Source: Alphaproteobacteria bacterium
GTDB lineage: Bacteria; Pseudomonadota; Alphaproteobacteria; Caulobacterales; Maricaulaceae
Assembly: GCA_024742735.1 (NCBI GenBank)
Contig: JANSXV010000004.1
Coordinates: 368,093 to 432,092 of the forward strand
Length of the DNA: 64,000 bases
Direction of reading: 5' to 3'
In this document: positions 26,663-34,255 of the stretch, one piece after another
Layout: each line of letters opens with the position of its first letter
Numbering within the stretch: the first letter of the stretch is position 1
Notes under the pieces: generated by a model
Told to the model about the DNA's origin: nothing
Seen by the model: the letters and a program-made list of their open reading frames with translations, nothing else
Database searches by the model: none
Program-made: the position numbers and the translations under genes

Positions 26663-28092
26663 TCAGCCGGCTCCAGGGCGGGGGCTTGGGTTTCGGCCTT
26701 GGCCATGAGGTCGGCGTGGATGGTCTGCGCCGCGTCCTGGCCGTCCTTGACCGCCCAGACCACCAGCGAGGCGCCGCGCACCGCATCGCCGCCGGCATAG
26801 ACGCCGGGGATGGAGGTGCGGCACGCAAGGGTCACGCGCACCGTGCCGCGCTTCGTCATTTCAAGATCCTTGGCGCCCAGAGACTCCGGGAAGGCTTCGG
26901 GTTCAAATCCCAGGGCCGCGACGACCATGTCGGCGGAAAAGTCCGCTTCCTGACCCGGCGCCGGAACCGGACGGCGCCGGCCTGTCGCGTCGGGCGCGCC
27001 CAGCGTCATGCGCTGGACCTTCACGCCCGTGGCCGTGTCCGCATCGCCCAGAATCGCGGCCGGAGCGGACAGCCACTCGAAGGTCACGCCTTCTTCTTCG
27101 GCGTGGATCATCTCACGCGCGGAACCGGGCATGTTCTCCCGGTCGCGGCGATAGAGGCAGGCCACGGTCTCGGCGCCCTGCCGGATCGCGGTGCGCACGC
27201 AGTCCATGGCCGTGTCGCCGCCGCCGATCACCACGACCCGCTTGCCTTCGGCGTTGAGGCGATTGTTGTCCTCAATCACCTCGCCGAAGCCGCGACGGTT
27301 CGAGGCGGTGAGATAGTCCAGCGCCGGGATCAGCCCGCGCCCGCCCCCGCCCGGACAGGTCAGGGCTCTGGCCGCATAGGCGCCGGCGGCGATATAGACC
27401 GCGTCATGGCGCGCACGCAGCTCTTCCAGGGAGGCGTCCTTGCCCACCTCGAAATTCAGCTTGAAGACCACCCCGCCTTCTTCCAGGCGCCTGGTGCGGC
27501 GCTCGACGACCGCCTTGTCCAGCTTGAAGTTCGGAATGCCGTAGACCAGCAACCCGCCTGCGCGGTCATACCGGTCATAGATCGTCACTGTGTGCCCCTG
27601 CTCGCGCAGGCGCTCGGCGCAGGACAGACCCGCCGGACCCGCCCCGATCACGCCGATGGAAAAACCGGTGTCGGCTCTGGGGCTGATCGGCTTGACCCAG
27701 CCGTTCTCCCACGCGGTCTCGGTGATGTAGCTCTCCACCGAACCGATGGTGACCGAGCCGTGGCCGGACTTCTCGATGACGCAGGCGCCCTCGCACAACC
27801 GGTCCTGGGGGCAGATGCGTCCGCACACTTCCGGCAGGGTCGAGGTCGCAGCGGAACGCTCATAGGCTTCCTCCATGCGCCCTTCTGCGGCCAGCATCAG
27901 CCAGTCAGGGATGTCGTTGGTCAGCGGGCAGCCGGCCTGGCAGAACGGCACGCCGCACTGGGAGCACCGCTCGGCCTGCTCGGCGCCGCGCTCTGGATCG
28001 AACGGCGCGTAGATCTCCTCGAAATCGCGCTTGCGTTCGTCCGGCGCACGCTTGTCGGGATAGCGCTGGTCGACATGGGTGAATTTCAGCAC
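26659..28092 (-). CDS. gltD: Glutamate synthase (NADPH) small subunit
   Basis: I chose the GTG start at complement 28090-28092 (VLKFTHVDQRYPDKRAPDER) because AGGAGGAGA stands directly upstream; the frame is open further but that part is arginine-rich and not conserved. The 477-residue protein passes electrons from NADPH to GltB. It has the N-terminal 4Fe-4S cysteines (CSQCGVPFCQAGCPLTNDIP and CGRICPQDRLCEGAC), the FAD motif GVIGAGPAGLSCAERL, and the NADPH motif VVIGGGDTAMDCVRTA. TSIPGVYAGGDAVRGASLVVWAV is the flavin-family end. gltD lies upstream of gltB, the reverse of the common gltBD order. Confidence 0.97.
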   Translation of the reverse strand: MLKFTHVDQRYPDKRAPDERKRDFEEIYAPFDPERGAEQAERCSQCGVPFCQAGCPLTNDIPDWLMLAAEGRMEEAYERSAATSTLPEVCGRICPQDRLCEGACVIEKSGHGSVTIGSVESYITETAWENGWVKPISPRADTGFSIGVIGAGPAGLSCAERLREQGHTVTIYDRYDRAGGLLVYGIPNFKLDKAVVERRTRRLEEGGVVFKLNFEVGKDASLEELRARHDAVYIAAGAYAARALTCPGGGGRGLIPALDYLTASNRRGFGEVIEDNNRLNAEGKRVVVIGGGDTAMDCVRTAIRQGAETVACLYRRDRENMPGSAREMIHAEEEGVTFEWLSAPAAILGDADTATGVKVQRMTLGAPDATGRRRPVPAPGQEADFSADMVVAALGFEPEAFPESLGAKDLEMTKRGTVRVTLACRTSIPGVYAGGDAVRGASLVVWAVKDGQDAAQTIHADLMAKAETQAPALEPAE

Positions 28093-28291
28093 CGCGCGTC
28101 TCCTCCTGCGTCGGTCCGCCGGCCGGTCGGCTGGTGTAAAATGTCCGGACTTTATTATTGCATTGCAGCATGAAGGCCGGGGGCCGCGCAAGATCGCGCT
28201 TGGCGCAGGCCGGCTGGACTGCGTTTGGCGGATACGAAACATGGACCGGCCCGGTGCGCTGTCCAGTCGCAGAGCCTGTCGCGTTTCGTAG

Positions 28292-28340
28292 TTGACAATC
28301 ATTCGCAGGGCGCGCTCTATGCACTTGCGAATGATTTGCG
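28292..28340 (+). promoter_or_regulatory. Promoter with two Fur-type boxes upstream of bfd-bfr
   Basis: TGACAATCATTCGCA (28293-28307) and TGCGAATGATTTGCG (28326-28340) each have the 7-1-7 layout of alphaproteobacterial Fur boxes. Together they form an 11-bp perfect inverted repeat (28297-28307 / 28326-28336) with an 18-bp gap. A -35 hexamer TTGACA (28292-28297) overlaps the first, with a weak -10 (TCTATG, 28316-28321) between them, so a dimer pair could enclose the promoter. Confidence 0.65.
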
Positions 28341-28374
28341 GGTACGCCCGCGCTCCAGCCTGAAACGCGCCGCC

Positions 28375-28560
28375 ATGTATGTTTGCCTGTGCAACGCCCT
28401 GAAATGCCGCGACGTGAAGGCCGCCGCCGCCTCCGGCGCGCGCGACGTACCCAGCGTGTTCAAGGCCTGCGGCGCCAAGCCGAAATGCGGCCGCTGCTTT
28501 GAAGAAGCCGCCCGCTTCCTGACGCCGGAGCCGGCCCAGGCCGAACCTGTCGCCGGTTGA
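28375..28560 (+). CDS. bfd: Bacterioferritin-associated ferredoxin
   Basis: A 61-residue [2Fe-2S] protein that reduces iron stored in bacterioferritin so that it can be released. It starts at the ATG at 28375 (MYVCLCNALKC). Cysteines at 4, 6, 38 and 41 match the cluster ligands of E. coli Bfd (CxC ... CxxC). It stands 114 bases before bfr in the same direction and divergent from gltD. Two Fur-type boxes lie upstream. A longer frame begins before the promoter and is not used. Confidence 0.93.
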   Translation: MYVCLCNALKCRDVKAAAASGARDVPSVFKACGAKPKCGRCFEEAARFLTPEPAQAEPVAG

Positions 28561-28674
28561 CGCGAACGCGACTGATTTTCAGAAGCGAAGAAAATTCAAG
28601 GCGATGGCTTGGCTGTCCGGGACGCTCGCGTATCTTCCTCACCCAGTATGGACGAGTCGAAAGGGCGTACAGCC

Positions 28675-29157
28675 ATGAAGGGTGATCCCAAGGTCATCGA
28701 GCACCTCAACACCGCGCTGAAGCTGGAGCTGACCACCGTCAACCAGTACTTCCTGCACGCGCGCATGTTCCGCGACTGGGGCTTCACCAAGATCGCGAAG
28801 GTGGAATACGAGGAATCCATCGACGAGATGAAGCACGCCGACGCCCTGATCGAGCGCATCCTGTTCCTGGAAGGCCTGCCCAACGTCCAGGATCTGGGCA
28901 AGGTGCTGATCGGGGAGAACGTCAAGGAATGCCTGGAATGCGACCTGGAGGCCGAGCGCCGGGCGCACCCGGTCTACAAGGACGCCATCGCCTATTGTGA
29001 AAGCGTGGGCGACTATGTCTCCCGCCAGCTCTTCGATGAAATCCTGAAGAGCGAGGAAGAGCATATCGACTTCCTGGAGACCCAACTCGGCCTCATCGAG
29101 AAGATCGGCGAAGAACGCTATCTGCAAAGCCAGATGGGCGGCCACGAGGAGGGGTGA
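28675..29157 (+). CDS. bfr: Bacterioferritin
   Basis: Heme-containing ferritin of 160 residues that forms a 24-subunit iron-storage shell. It starts at the ATG at 28675 ([15 protein letters not shown]) with AAAGGG at 28660-28665. The diiron ligands are visible in [33 protein letters not shown] and [18 protein letters not shown]52 is the heme-ligating methionine. The tail ends with MGGHEEG. It probably shares regulation, and perhaps a transcript, with bfd upstream. Confidence 0.96.
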   Translation: MKGDPKVIEHLNTALKLELTTVNQYFLHARMFRDWGFTKIAKVEYEESIDEMKHADALIERILFLEGLPNVQDLGKVLIGENVKECLECDLEAERRAHPVYKDAIAYCESVGDYVSRQLFDEILKSEEEHIDFLETQLGLIEKIGEERYLQSQMGGHEEG

Positions 29158-29178
29158 GCCGCAGTCCGCGTCAGCGGA

Positions 29179-29203
29179 TCAATCGACCCGGTGGGTCGAT
29201 TGA
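29179..29203 (+). other. Perfect 11-bp hairpin after bfr
   Basis: TCAATCGACCC - GGT - GGGTCGATTGA: an 11-bp stem with a 3-base loop, 21 bases past the bfr stop. No T-run follows. It may act as a terminator-like or RNA-stabilising structure. Confidence 0.5.
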
Positions 29204-29249
29204 AGTGAGCGAACGGGCCGGCAGGCCCCGCAGTTTCCCCAATCCTTCC

Positions 29250-29339
29250 CTATCCCGGCCGAAGCGAAGCGCAGAGCCGGGACCTTTACCCGCCTCATCT
29301 CTGGCAGGTCCCGGATCGCCCTGCGGGCGGCCCGGATAG
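29250..29339. repeat. Intergenic palindromic repeat, copy 1
   Basis: About 90 bp with outer arms CTATCCCGG / CCCGGATAG and inner arms GAGCCGGGACCT / AGGTCCCGGAT. It shares GCGCAGAGCCGGGACCT with the element at 56868-56982, and a related form occurs at 57911-58018. It lies between bfr and the next gene. Confidence 0.6.
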
Positions 29340-29401
29340 GCGTCTGGCGCGGTCAACGCCAGCCCCTTCCCTTCGCGTCCCCGCCCCGCCATTCTCGTCC
29401 C

Positions 29402-30142
29402 ATGACCGTACTCTTCATCCACGGCGTGCCCGACACGCACCGCCTCTGGGCCGACGTCCTCACCGCGCTGCCCGACGGCGATTATATCCGCCCGGACCTT
29501 CCCGGCTTCGGCTGCGCGCTTCCTGAGGGCGGAGCCGCGACCATGGACGGCTATGCCGCCTGGCTGGAAGGCCTGCTGGAGGCGGCGTGCCAGGATGTGG
29601 GCGAGCCCGTGCATCTGGTCGGCCATGACTGGGGCGGGCTGCTGGTCCAGCGCGTCGCCGGCCTCCATCCGGACAAAGTGAAAACCTGGTCGGCCGGCGG
29701 GGTCGCCATCGACGAAGATTATGTCTGGCATGACATCGCCCAGGTCTGGCAGACGCCGGGCGACGGCGAAGCGCTCATGGCCGCCATGGACGAGGCCGCC
29801 TTCGCCGCAGCCCTGAAAGAGGCGCGCGTGCCGCCCGCAAGGGCCGCGGAGATGGCGTCCTTCGGCGATGAGACCATGAAGGACTGCATCCTCACGCTCT
29901 ATCGCTCGGCGATCGCGATCGGCGCTGACTGGGCCGACTCCCTGGCCGGCCTTGCCCAGCGGCCGGGCCTTGTGCTGTGGGGCGAGCATGACCCTTACGC
30001 CTCCGTCGCGGTCGGCCGGAAGCTCGCCGAGCGCACCGGGGCGAAGTTTCATCGGTTTGAGGATTGCGGCCACTGGTGGCCGTACGAGCGAGCCGAACAG
30101 ACGGCGGCGCTGCTGGCCGAACACTGGGAGCAAGCGCCATGA
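29402..30142 (+). CDS. Alpha/beta hydrolase, epoxide hydrolase/haloalkane dehalogenase type
   Basis: A 246-residue cytoplasmic hydrolase. The oxyanion-hole segment is FIHGVPDTHRLW, and the nucleophile elbow is VGHDWGG, so the nucleophile is Asp rather than Ser, as in epoxide hydrolases and haloalkane dehalogenases. The acid is in LVLWGEHDPYAS and the catalytic His in EDCGHWWPYE. Its stop overlaps the start of the thioredoxin gene (ATGA, 30139-30142), and four more genes follow closely. The true substrate is not known; neighbouring FAD and PhzF genes hint at metabolism of a reactive small molecule. Confidence 0.85.
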   Translation: MTVLFIHGVPDTHRLWADVLTALPDGDYIRPDLPGFGCALPEGGAATMDGYAAWLEGLLEAACQDVGEPVHLVGHDWGGLLVQRVAGLHPDKVKTWSAGGVAIDEDYVWHDIAQVWQTPGDGEALMAAMDEAAFAAALKEARVPPARAAEMASFGDETMKDCILTLYRSAIAIGADWADSLAGLAQRPGLVLWGEHDPYASVAVGRKLAERTGAKFHRFEDCGHWWPYERAEQTAALLAEHWEQAP

Positions 30143-30576
30143 GCGAGCTGATCTTGCCCGCAGATACGCCCTTCACCGAAGTGGCCGAGCCCTATGATCG
30201 CAATCTGGACGCCGGCGCAGCCCTGGACGCCGCCTTTGCGCGCGCCCGGATCGGCAAGACGCGGGTGCTGGCCAAGTTCGGGGCCGCCTGGTGCCCCGAC
30301 TGCCGGGTGCTGGCCGGCATGATGGCTGTCCCGGCCATCGCCTCCTACCTCGATCGCCATTACGAGGTCGTGCCGGTCCATATCGGCCGCTACGACGTGA
30401 ACATGGATCTGCCTGCGCGGGTGGGCCTTAGCGACGGGCTGGAGGGCGTCCCCGCCCTGGTGATCGCCACGGCGGACGGAACGATCGTCAACACGGGCCG
30501 GATCTTCCAGTGGCGCACCGCCCGGAGCCAGACCGTGCAGGATCTCGCCGACTATCTGACGGCGTTTTCCGGCTAG
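30139..30576 (+). CDS. Thioredoxin-like protein with CPDC motif
   Basis: A 145-residue protein starting at the ATG that overlaps the hydrolase stop. The thioredoxin fold is shown by RVLAKFGAAWCPDCRVLAGM, with the redox pair C-P-D-C, and by GVPALVIATADG with the cis-proline. The long insertion VPVHIGRYDVNMDLPARVGLSDGLEG between them is typical of the thioredoxin_7-like families that follow other oxidoreductases. No signal peptide is seen, so it is probably cytoplasmic. It directly abuts the FAD oxidoreductase gene (stop 30576, next start 30577). Confidence 0.75.
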   Translation: MSELILPADTPFTEVAEPYDRNLDAGAALDAAFARARIGKTRVLAKFGAAWCPDCRVLAGMMAVPAIASYLDRHYEVVPVHIGRYDVNMDLPARVGLSDGLEGVPALVIATADGTIVNTGRIFQWRTARSQTVQDLADYLTAFSG

Positions 30577-31647
30577 ATGGTCCGGCGCGTCGTCCTGATC
30601 GGCGCCGGTCACGCCCATATGGAGGCGCTGCGCCAGGCGAACCGGTTCGAAGCCGCCGGGCTGACCCTGATCCTGATCGACCCGGGCGCCTTCTGGTATT
30701 CCGGCGCCGCGACCGGGATGCTGTCCGGTGCGCTGGACCCCTCTGACGCCACCGCAGACCCGGTTGCGCTGGCAGGGCCGGTCGAACGGCTTGAGGCTCG
30801 TGCAACCCGTGTCGATCCCGGCGCGCGGCGCGTCACCCTGGACGACGGGCGGAGCGTGGCGTTCGACGTCCTCTCCCTGAACACCGGCAGCGCGCTCGCC
30901 GACACCGGCCTGGTCCGCTCCGGCGCCGTTCCGGTCAAGCCGGTGTCGAACCTCGCCGAAGTTCGCGCACGCATCGAGGCGGCAGGCGGCGAATTGCGCC
31001 TGGCGGTCGCTGGAGGCGGCGCGACGGGGGTGGAGGTGGCCTTGTCCCTGACCTCGCTCCAGAGGCGGCTCGGCGCAGACGTGACCGTGACGCTGTTCGC
31101 CCCTCTCCCGCTCCTGCCTGGCTGGCCGGACAGGGCTGCTGATCGCGCCGCGAGGGCGTTGAAGCAAGCCGGCGTGCGCCATGTCGCCCGGCGCGCCGAA
31201 ACAATCCGCGATGGCGCCGTGATCGATGACGCCCGCGAGGCTCACAGTCTGGACCTGATCATCGCCGCGACAGGACTGACCGCCCAGCTGCCGGGAGGTT
31301 TTGACGCTGGCCCGGAGGGTCTGCCGGTCGGCGCGGATCTGGCCTGGCTAAACGATCCGGACATCTTCGCCGCCGGGGATTGCGCCCACATGACCCATGC
31401 GCCCCGGCCGAAGCTGGGCGTATTCGGCGTGCGCGCCGCACCGGTGCTGATCGAAAACCTGATTGCGGCGGGGCGCGGCGAAGGGCGCCGGCGGCGCTAC
31501 GAGCCCCAGAGCCGATGGCTGTCCCTGATGGACTTGGGCGACGGCACGGCGCTTGGCCGCTATGGCGGCCTGGCCCATCGCTCCGGCGCGGCGCTGGCGC
31601 TCAAGCGATGGATCGACGCCCGCTTCGTTCGGCGCTATCAGCCTTGA
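30577..31647 (+). CDS. FAD-dependent NADH dehydrogenase-like oxidoreductase
   Basis: A 356-residue two-dinucleotide-binding flavoprotein. FAD motif RVVLIGAGHAHMEALRQA at residues 4-21; NAD motif LAVAGGGATGVEVALSL near residue 145; FAD-closing segment DPDIFAAGDCAHMTHAPRPKLGVFGVRAAPVL. The GHAHMEALR start and AFWYSGAATGMLSG are the form seen in the oxidoreductase module that occurs fused to, or beside, selenide-water dikinases. A selD gene is present in the window at 52321 but not adjacent. A type II NADH dehydrogenase is the alternative. GTG or ATG is not in doubt: ATG at 30577 directly after the thioredoxin stop. Confidence 0.8.
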   Translation: MVRRVVLIGAGHAHMEALRQANRFEAAGLTLILIDPGAFWYSGAATGMLSGALDPSDATADPVALAGPVERLEARATRVDPGARRVTLDDGRSVAFDVLSLNTGSALADTGLVRSGAVPVKPVSNLAEVRARIEAAGGELRLAVAGGGATGVEVALSLTSLQRRLGADVTVTLFAPLPLLPGWPDRAADRAARALKQAGVRHVARRAETIRDGAVIDDAREAHSLDLIIAATGLTAQLPGGFDAGPEGLPVGADLAWLNDPDIFAAGDCAHMTHAPRPKLGVFGVRAAPVLIENLIAAGRGEGRRRRYEPQSRWLSLMDLGDGTALGRYGGLAHRSGAALALKRWIDARFVRRYQP

Positions 31648-31649
31648 CC

Positions 31650-32465
31650 ATGACCGAGATCGCCTATTCTGAGCGCCACGCCTTCCCCGACGGTGATGCG
31701 CCCCATAGCGGCAACGCCGCAGGGGTCGCGCGCCTGATCGCACCCTTGCCCGACGCCGACCTTCTGGGAATCGCCCAGTCGAACAACCTGTCGGAAACCG
31801 TCTATCTGCTGGCGAAGGGCGAGCCGGACTTGTGGGACCTGCGCTGGTTCACGCCGGAGTGCGAGGTGGATCTGTGTGGCCACGCGACGCTTGCCGCTGC
31901 AGCCGTTTTGTTCGACGCCGGCGCCGTGACCGGCGGGGAAGCCCGGTTCGACACGCGCTCGGGCCGGCTGACGGTCACGCAGCTTGGTGACGGGCGCCTC
32001 GCCATGGATTTCCCGGAAGTGGCGTTCCGCCCCGGCGAGGCTGACCCGGCCGCCGTCGCGGCTCTGGGCGCAACGCCGGGCGAAGCCTTCGAAATCGATC
32101 CGATCCATGGCGCGCGCTACCAGATGTTCTTGTTCGACAGCGAGGCCGGGATCGCGGCGCTCCAGCCCGACTTCGCCGCCATCAAGCGCTCCGGCGTCAA
32201 CCTGATCGCGACCGCCGCTGGAACCAGCGCGGATTTCGTCTCGCGCTTCTTCGCGCCTGTGGCCGGCGTGGATGAGGACCCGGTCACCGGCTCGGCCCAT
32301 TGCACGCTGGCGCCCTTCTGGGCCGAGCGCCTTGGCCGAACCCGCCTGACCGCCCGCCAGATCGGCCCGCGCCCCGGCGCGCTGGAGGTTGAGGCGACGG
32401 GATCGGGCCGGGTGACGCTCATCGGCGCGGCCAGGGCGTATCTCGACGGCGTCATCAAGGTTTGA
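31650..32465 (+). CDS. PhzF family isomerase/epimerase
   Basis: The 271-residue protein starts at the ATG at 31650, two bases after the oxidoreductase stop. The two half-domains of the diaminopimelate-epimerase fold carry RHAFPDGDAPHSGNAAGVARL at the N-terminus, with the catalytic Glu in FTPECEVDLCGHATLAAA, and the second half has DEDPVTGSAHCTLAPFW. These are the PhzF signatures, which catalyse isomerisation without a cofactor. It is the last of the four coupled genes. The substrate is unknown. Confidence 0.9.
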   Translation: MTEIAYSERHAFPDGDAPHSGNAAGVARLIAPLPDADLLGIAQSNNLSETVYLLAKGEPDLWDLRWFTPECEVDLCGHATLAAAAVLFDAGAVTGGEARFDTRSGRLTVTQLGDGRLAMDFPEVAFRPGEADPAAVAALGATPGEAFEIDPIHGARYQMFLFDSEAGIAALQPDFAAIKRSGVNLIATAAGTSADFVSRFFAPVAGVDEDPVTGSAHCTLAPFWAERLGRTRLTARQIGPRPGALEVEATGSGRVTLIGAARAYLDGVIKV

Positions 32466-32472
32466 CGCGGCC

Positions 32473-33525
32473 ATGGCGCTGCGCGGCCTGTGTGTCCTGA
32501 TCGCTGCAGCGGCGCTGATTCTAATAAGCGCGGCCCCTGCATCGAGCCAGCCCGGCGTCGACACCTGCCCGACCGCCTTCAACGATATCTGCGAAGACCC
32601 CACGCGCGGCGGCGCCGGGTTCTGCCCTGCGGGAACCGACCGGGCCGACTGCTCGGGGCGGCGGCGCACGGCCAGCGATCCCGGCGCCTTCTTCGGCCGC
32701 GACGACCGGGTGCTTTTCGATACCGCGGGACACCCCTGGTCGGCCATCGGCCAGCTCCAGTTCGCTGGCGGCGGCGCGTGCAGCGGTTCGCTGATCGCCC
32801 CGGATATCGTTCTGACGGCGGCCCATTGCCTGATCGGTCCGGACGGGCTGGCGGTTGAGGGGCGATTCATCACCGCGCGAGGTCATCCGCGCGGCCCGTT
32901 CGAAGCGCAGATGATCGAAGCCCACCTGATCGACTCCCTGCTCGCCGAGCCGGATCCCGACATCCTGCTACAGGAGAATGTGGACTGGGCGCTGGTGCGC
33001 CTGGACCAGCCGATCGGCGCGGAGGCCGGCGTGTTGAGAGTGGAAGTTCTGCGCGATAACCGCCCCTTGCGGCGGGATTTCATCAGCGCCATCGCCCTGG
33101 TCGTGATCACGGCGATCGCGGCCGCCGCCGTGTCCGGGCGAACGCGACTCGTCCTGCTGTTGCTCGCCGGCGCCGGCGCGCTGGCGCTGACAGTGTTTGC
33201 AGTCAGGACCACGCTCGGCGCGGATCCAAGGCGCGAGCCTCTGCACCAGGCCGGGTATTCCTGGGATACAGGCGCGAACCTGTCCGGGACTTCGGGCTGC
33301 CGGCTTCTGGAATTCCGCCCCTCAGGCCTGATCGGGCATGATTGCGACACGGTGGACGGGGATTCCGGCTCGCCGCTTCTGGTGCGCCGGGGCGGGGACT
33401 GGGTGATCGTCGGCGTGATCTCCCATTCCCGCCGGTTCTGGAGCGGGGGCGAGGAGACGCGCGACCGGGCCTATGCCGCCTCGGCCGCGCGCCTGCCTGA
33501 CCCGGACGCTGTCTTCACCGACTGA
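32473..33525 (+). CDS. Trypsin-like serine protease interrupted by a two-helix membrane hairpin
   Basis: A 350-residue protein. An N-terminal signal or anchor segment is followed by a cysteine module (TCPTAFNDICEDP ... TDRADC) at residues 31-60. The catalytic triad is H118 (LTAAHC), D171 (VDWALVRLDQP) and S298 (DGDSGSPLLV), so the peptidase should be active. Between D171 and S298, at residues 203-247, two hydrophobic stretches surround a short basic turn SGRTR. The paralogue at 34256 lacks this insert and joins the same flanks directly. By the positive-inside rule the turn lies in the cytoplasm and the protease halves in the periplasm. CDS starts 7 bases after the PhzF stop. Confidence 0.82.
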   Translation: MALRGLCVLIAAAALILISAAPASSQPGVDTCPTAFNDICEDPTRGGAGFCPAGTDRADCSGRRRTASDPGAFFGRDDRVLFDTAGHPWSAIGQLQFAGGGACSGSLIAPDIVLTAAHCLIGPDGLAVEGRFITARGHPRGPFEAQMIEAHLIDSLLAEPDPDILLQENVDWALVRLDQPIGAEAGVLRVEVLRDNRPLRRDFISAIALVVITAIAAAAVSGRTRLVLLLLAGAGALALTVFAVRTTLGADPRREPLHQAGYSWDTGANLSGTSGCRLLEFRPSGLIGHDCDTVDGDSGSPLLVRRGGDWVIVGVISHSRRFWSGGEETRDRAYAASAARLPDPDAVFTD

Positions 33526-33530
33526 CAGCC

Positions 33531-34037
33531 CTACCAGCTGCTCGACCAGCTGAAGGTCCAGCCTCGCTGATGACCATAATCGTATCGCGGGCCATGACCC
33601 CAGACGATCTCCACGGGGATGTCGCCCCAGCGGGTCTGGACTTCGTAGCGCCCTGTGCGCCGGTCGAAGAATGCGATATCCGGGCGCAGAAGCTCGCCGG
33701 TCCGGCCCATGCGGCGTTCACGGTAGGACGGGATGTATCGCCAGGCGTGGGGCGGGCAGTCCAGCACGCGCCGATCGCGCCAGTCCCCGCGGCCTCGGCC
33801 ACGGTGATGCCCGTAGCTGTGACGGCGATCGCGGAAGTCCTCGCGCAGATCCGGGCAGGCGCTGGCGTAGACCAGGAAATGGCCCTCCGGCCCGTTCCAG
33901 CCATGGCCATAGCCGCGATCATATCCATGACCATAGGGATGGCCGCCACGATACTGGGCCTCGGCGCCGGACGGCGCGGCGGCGACAGCCAGCGTGGCGA
34001 GCCCGGCCGCCAGAGCGAGTTGGGATAACAGGTTCAT
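33531..34037 (-). CDS. Secreted His/Tyr/Gly/Arg-rich hypothetical protein
   Basis: Start at the ATG complement 34035-34037 (MNLLSQLALAAG) with GGAGA upstream; 168 residues. A signal peptide ends GAEA. The mature protein opens with a low-complexity region of repeated G-H-Y-R residues (GHPYGHGYDRGYGHGW), has two cysteines (ACPDLRED and LDCPPHAWRY) that could pair, and ends FSWSSSW. I recognise no characterised family; similar small RcnB-like or His-rich periplasmic proteins are common. It lies between two related proteases but on the opposite strand, converging on the first. Confidence 0.65.
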   Translation of the reverse strand: MNLLSQLALAAGLATLAVAAAPSGAEAQYRGGHPYGHGYDRGYGHGWNGPEGHFLVYASACPDLREDFRDRRHSYGHHRGRGRGDWRDRRVLDCPPHAWRYIPSYRERRMGRTGELLRPDIAFFDRRTGRYEVQTRWGDIPVEIVWGHGPRYDYGHQRGWTFSWSSSW

Positions 34038-34255
34038 GGGCGTGTCTCCGTTCAACACGGCTCCGGGGAGTGGAGCTTGAAGGACACAGTGGCGCCCGCG
34101 CCCTGAACCGTGCGTGGCGGCCGTTTTCACCTTGAGTTCAGGGACATGAACGAGACTGCGAACCTGACGAGCGCGGACAGAAGCGCGCAGGCGCCTAGGC
34201 TGGCGCCGCGGGGCGGGCTAGCATTGTTTGAGATTGAATTGAGGGGTTTGCAGTC

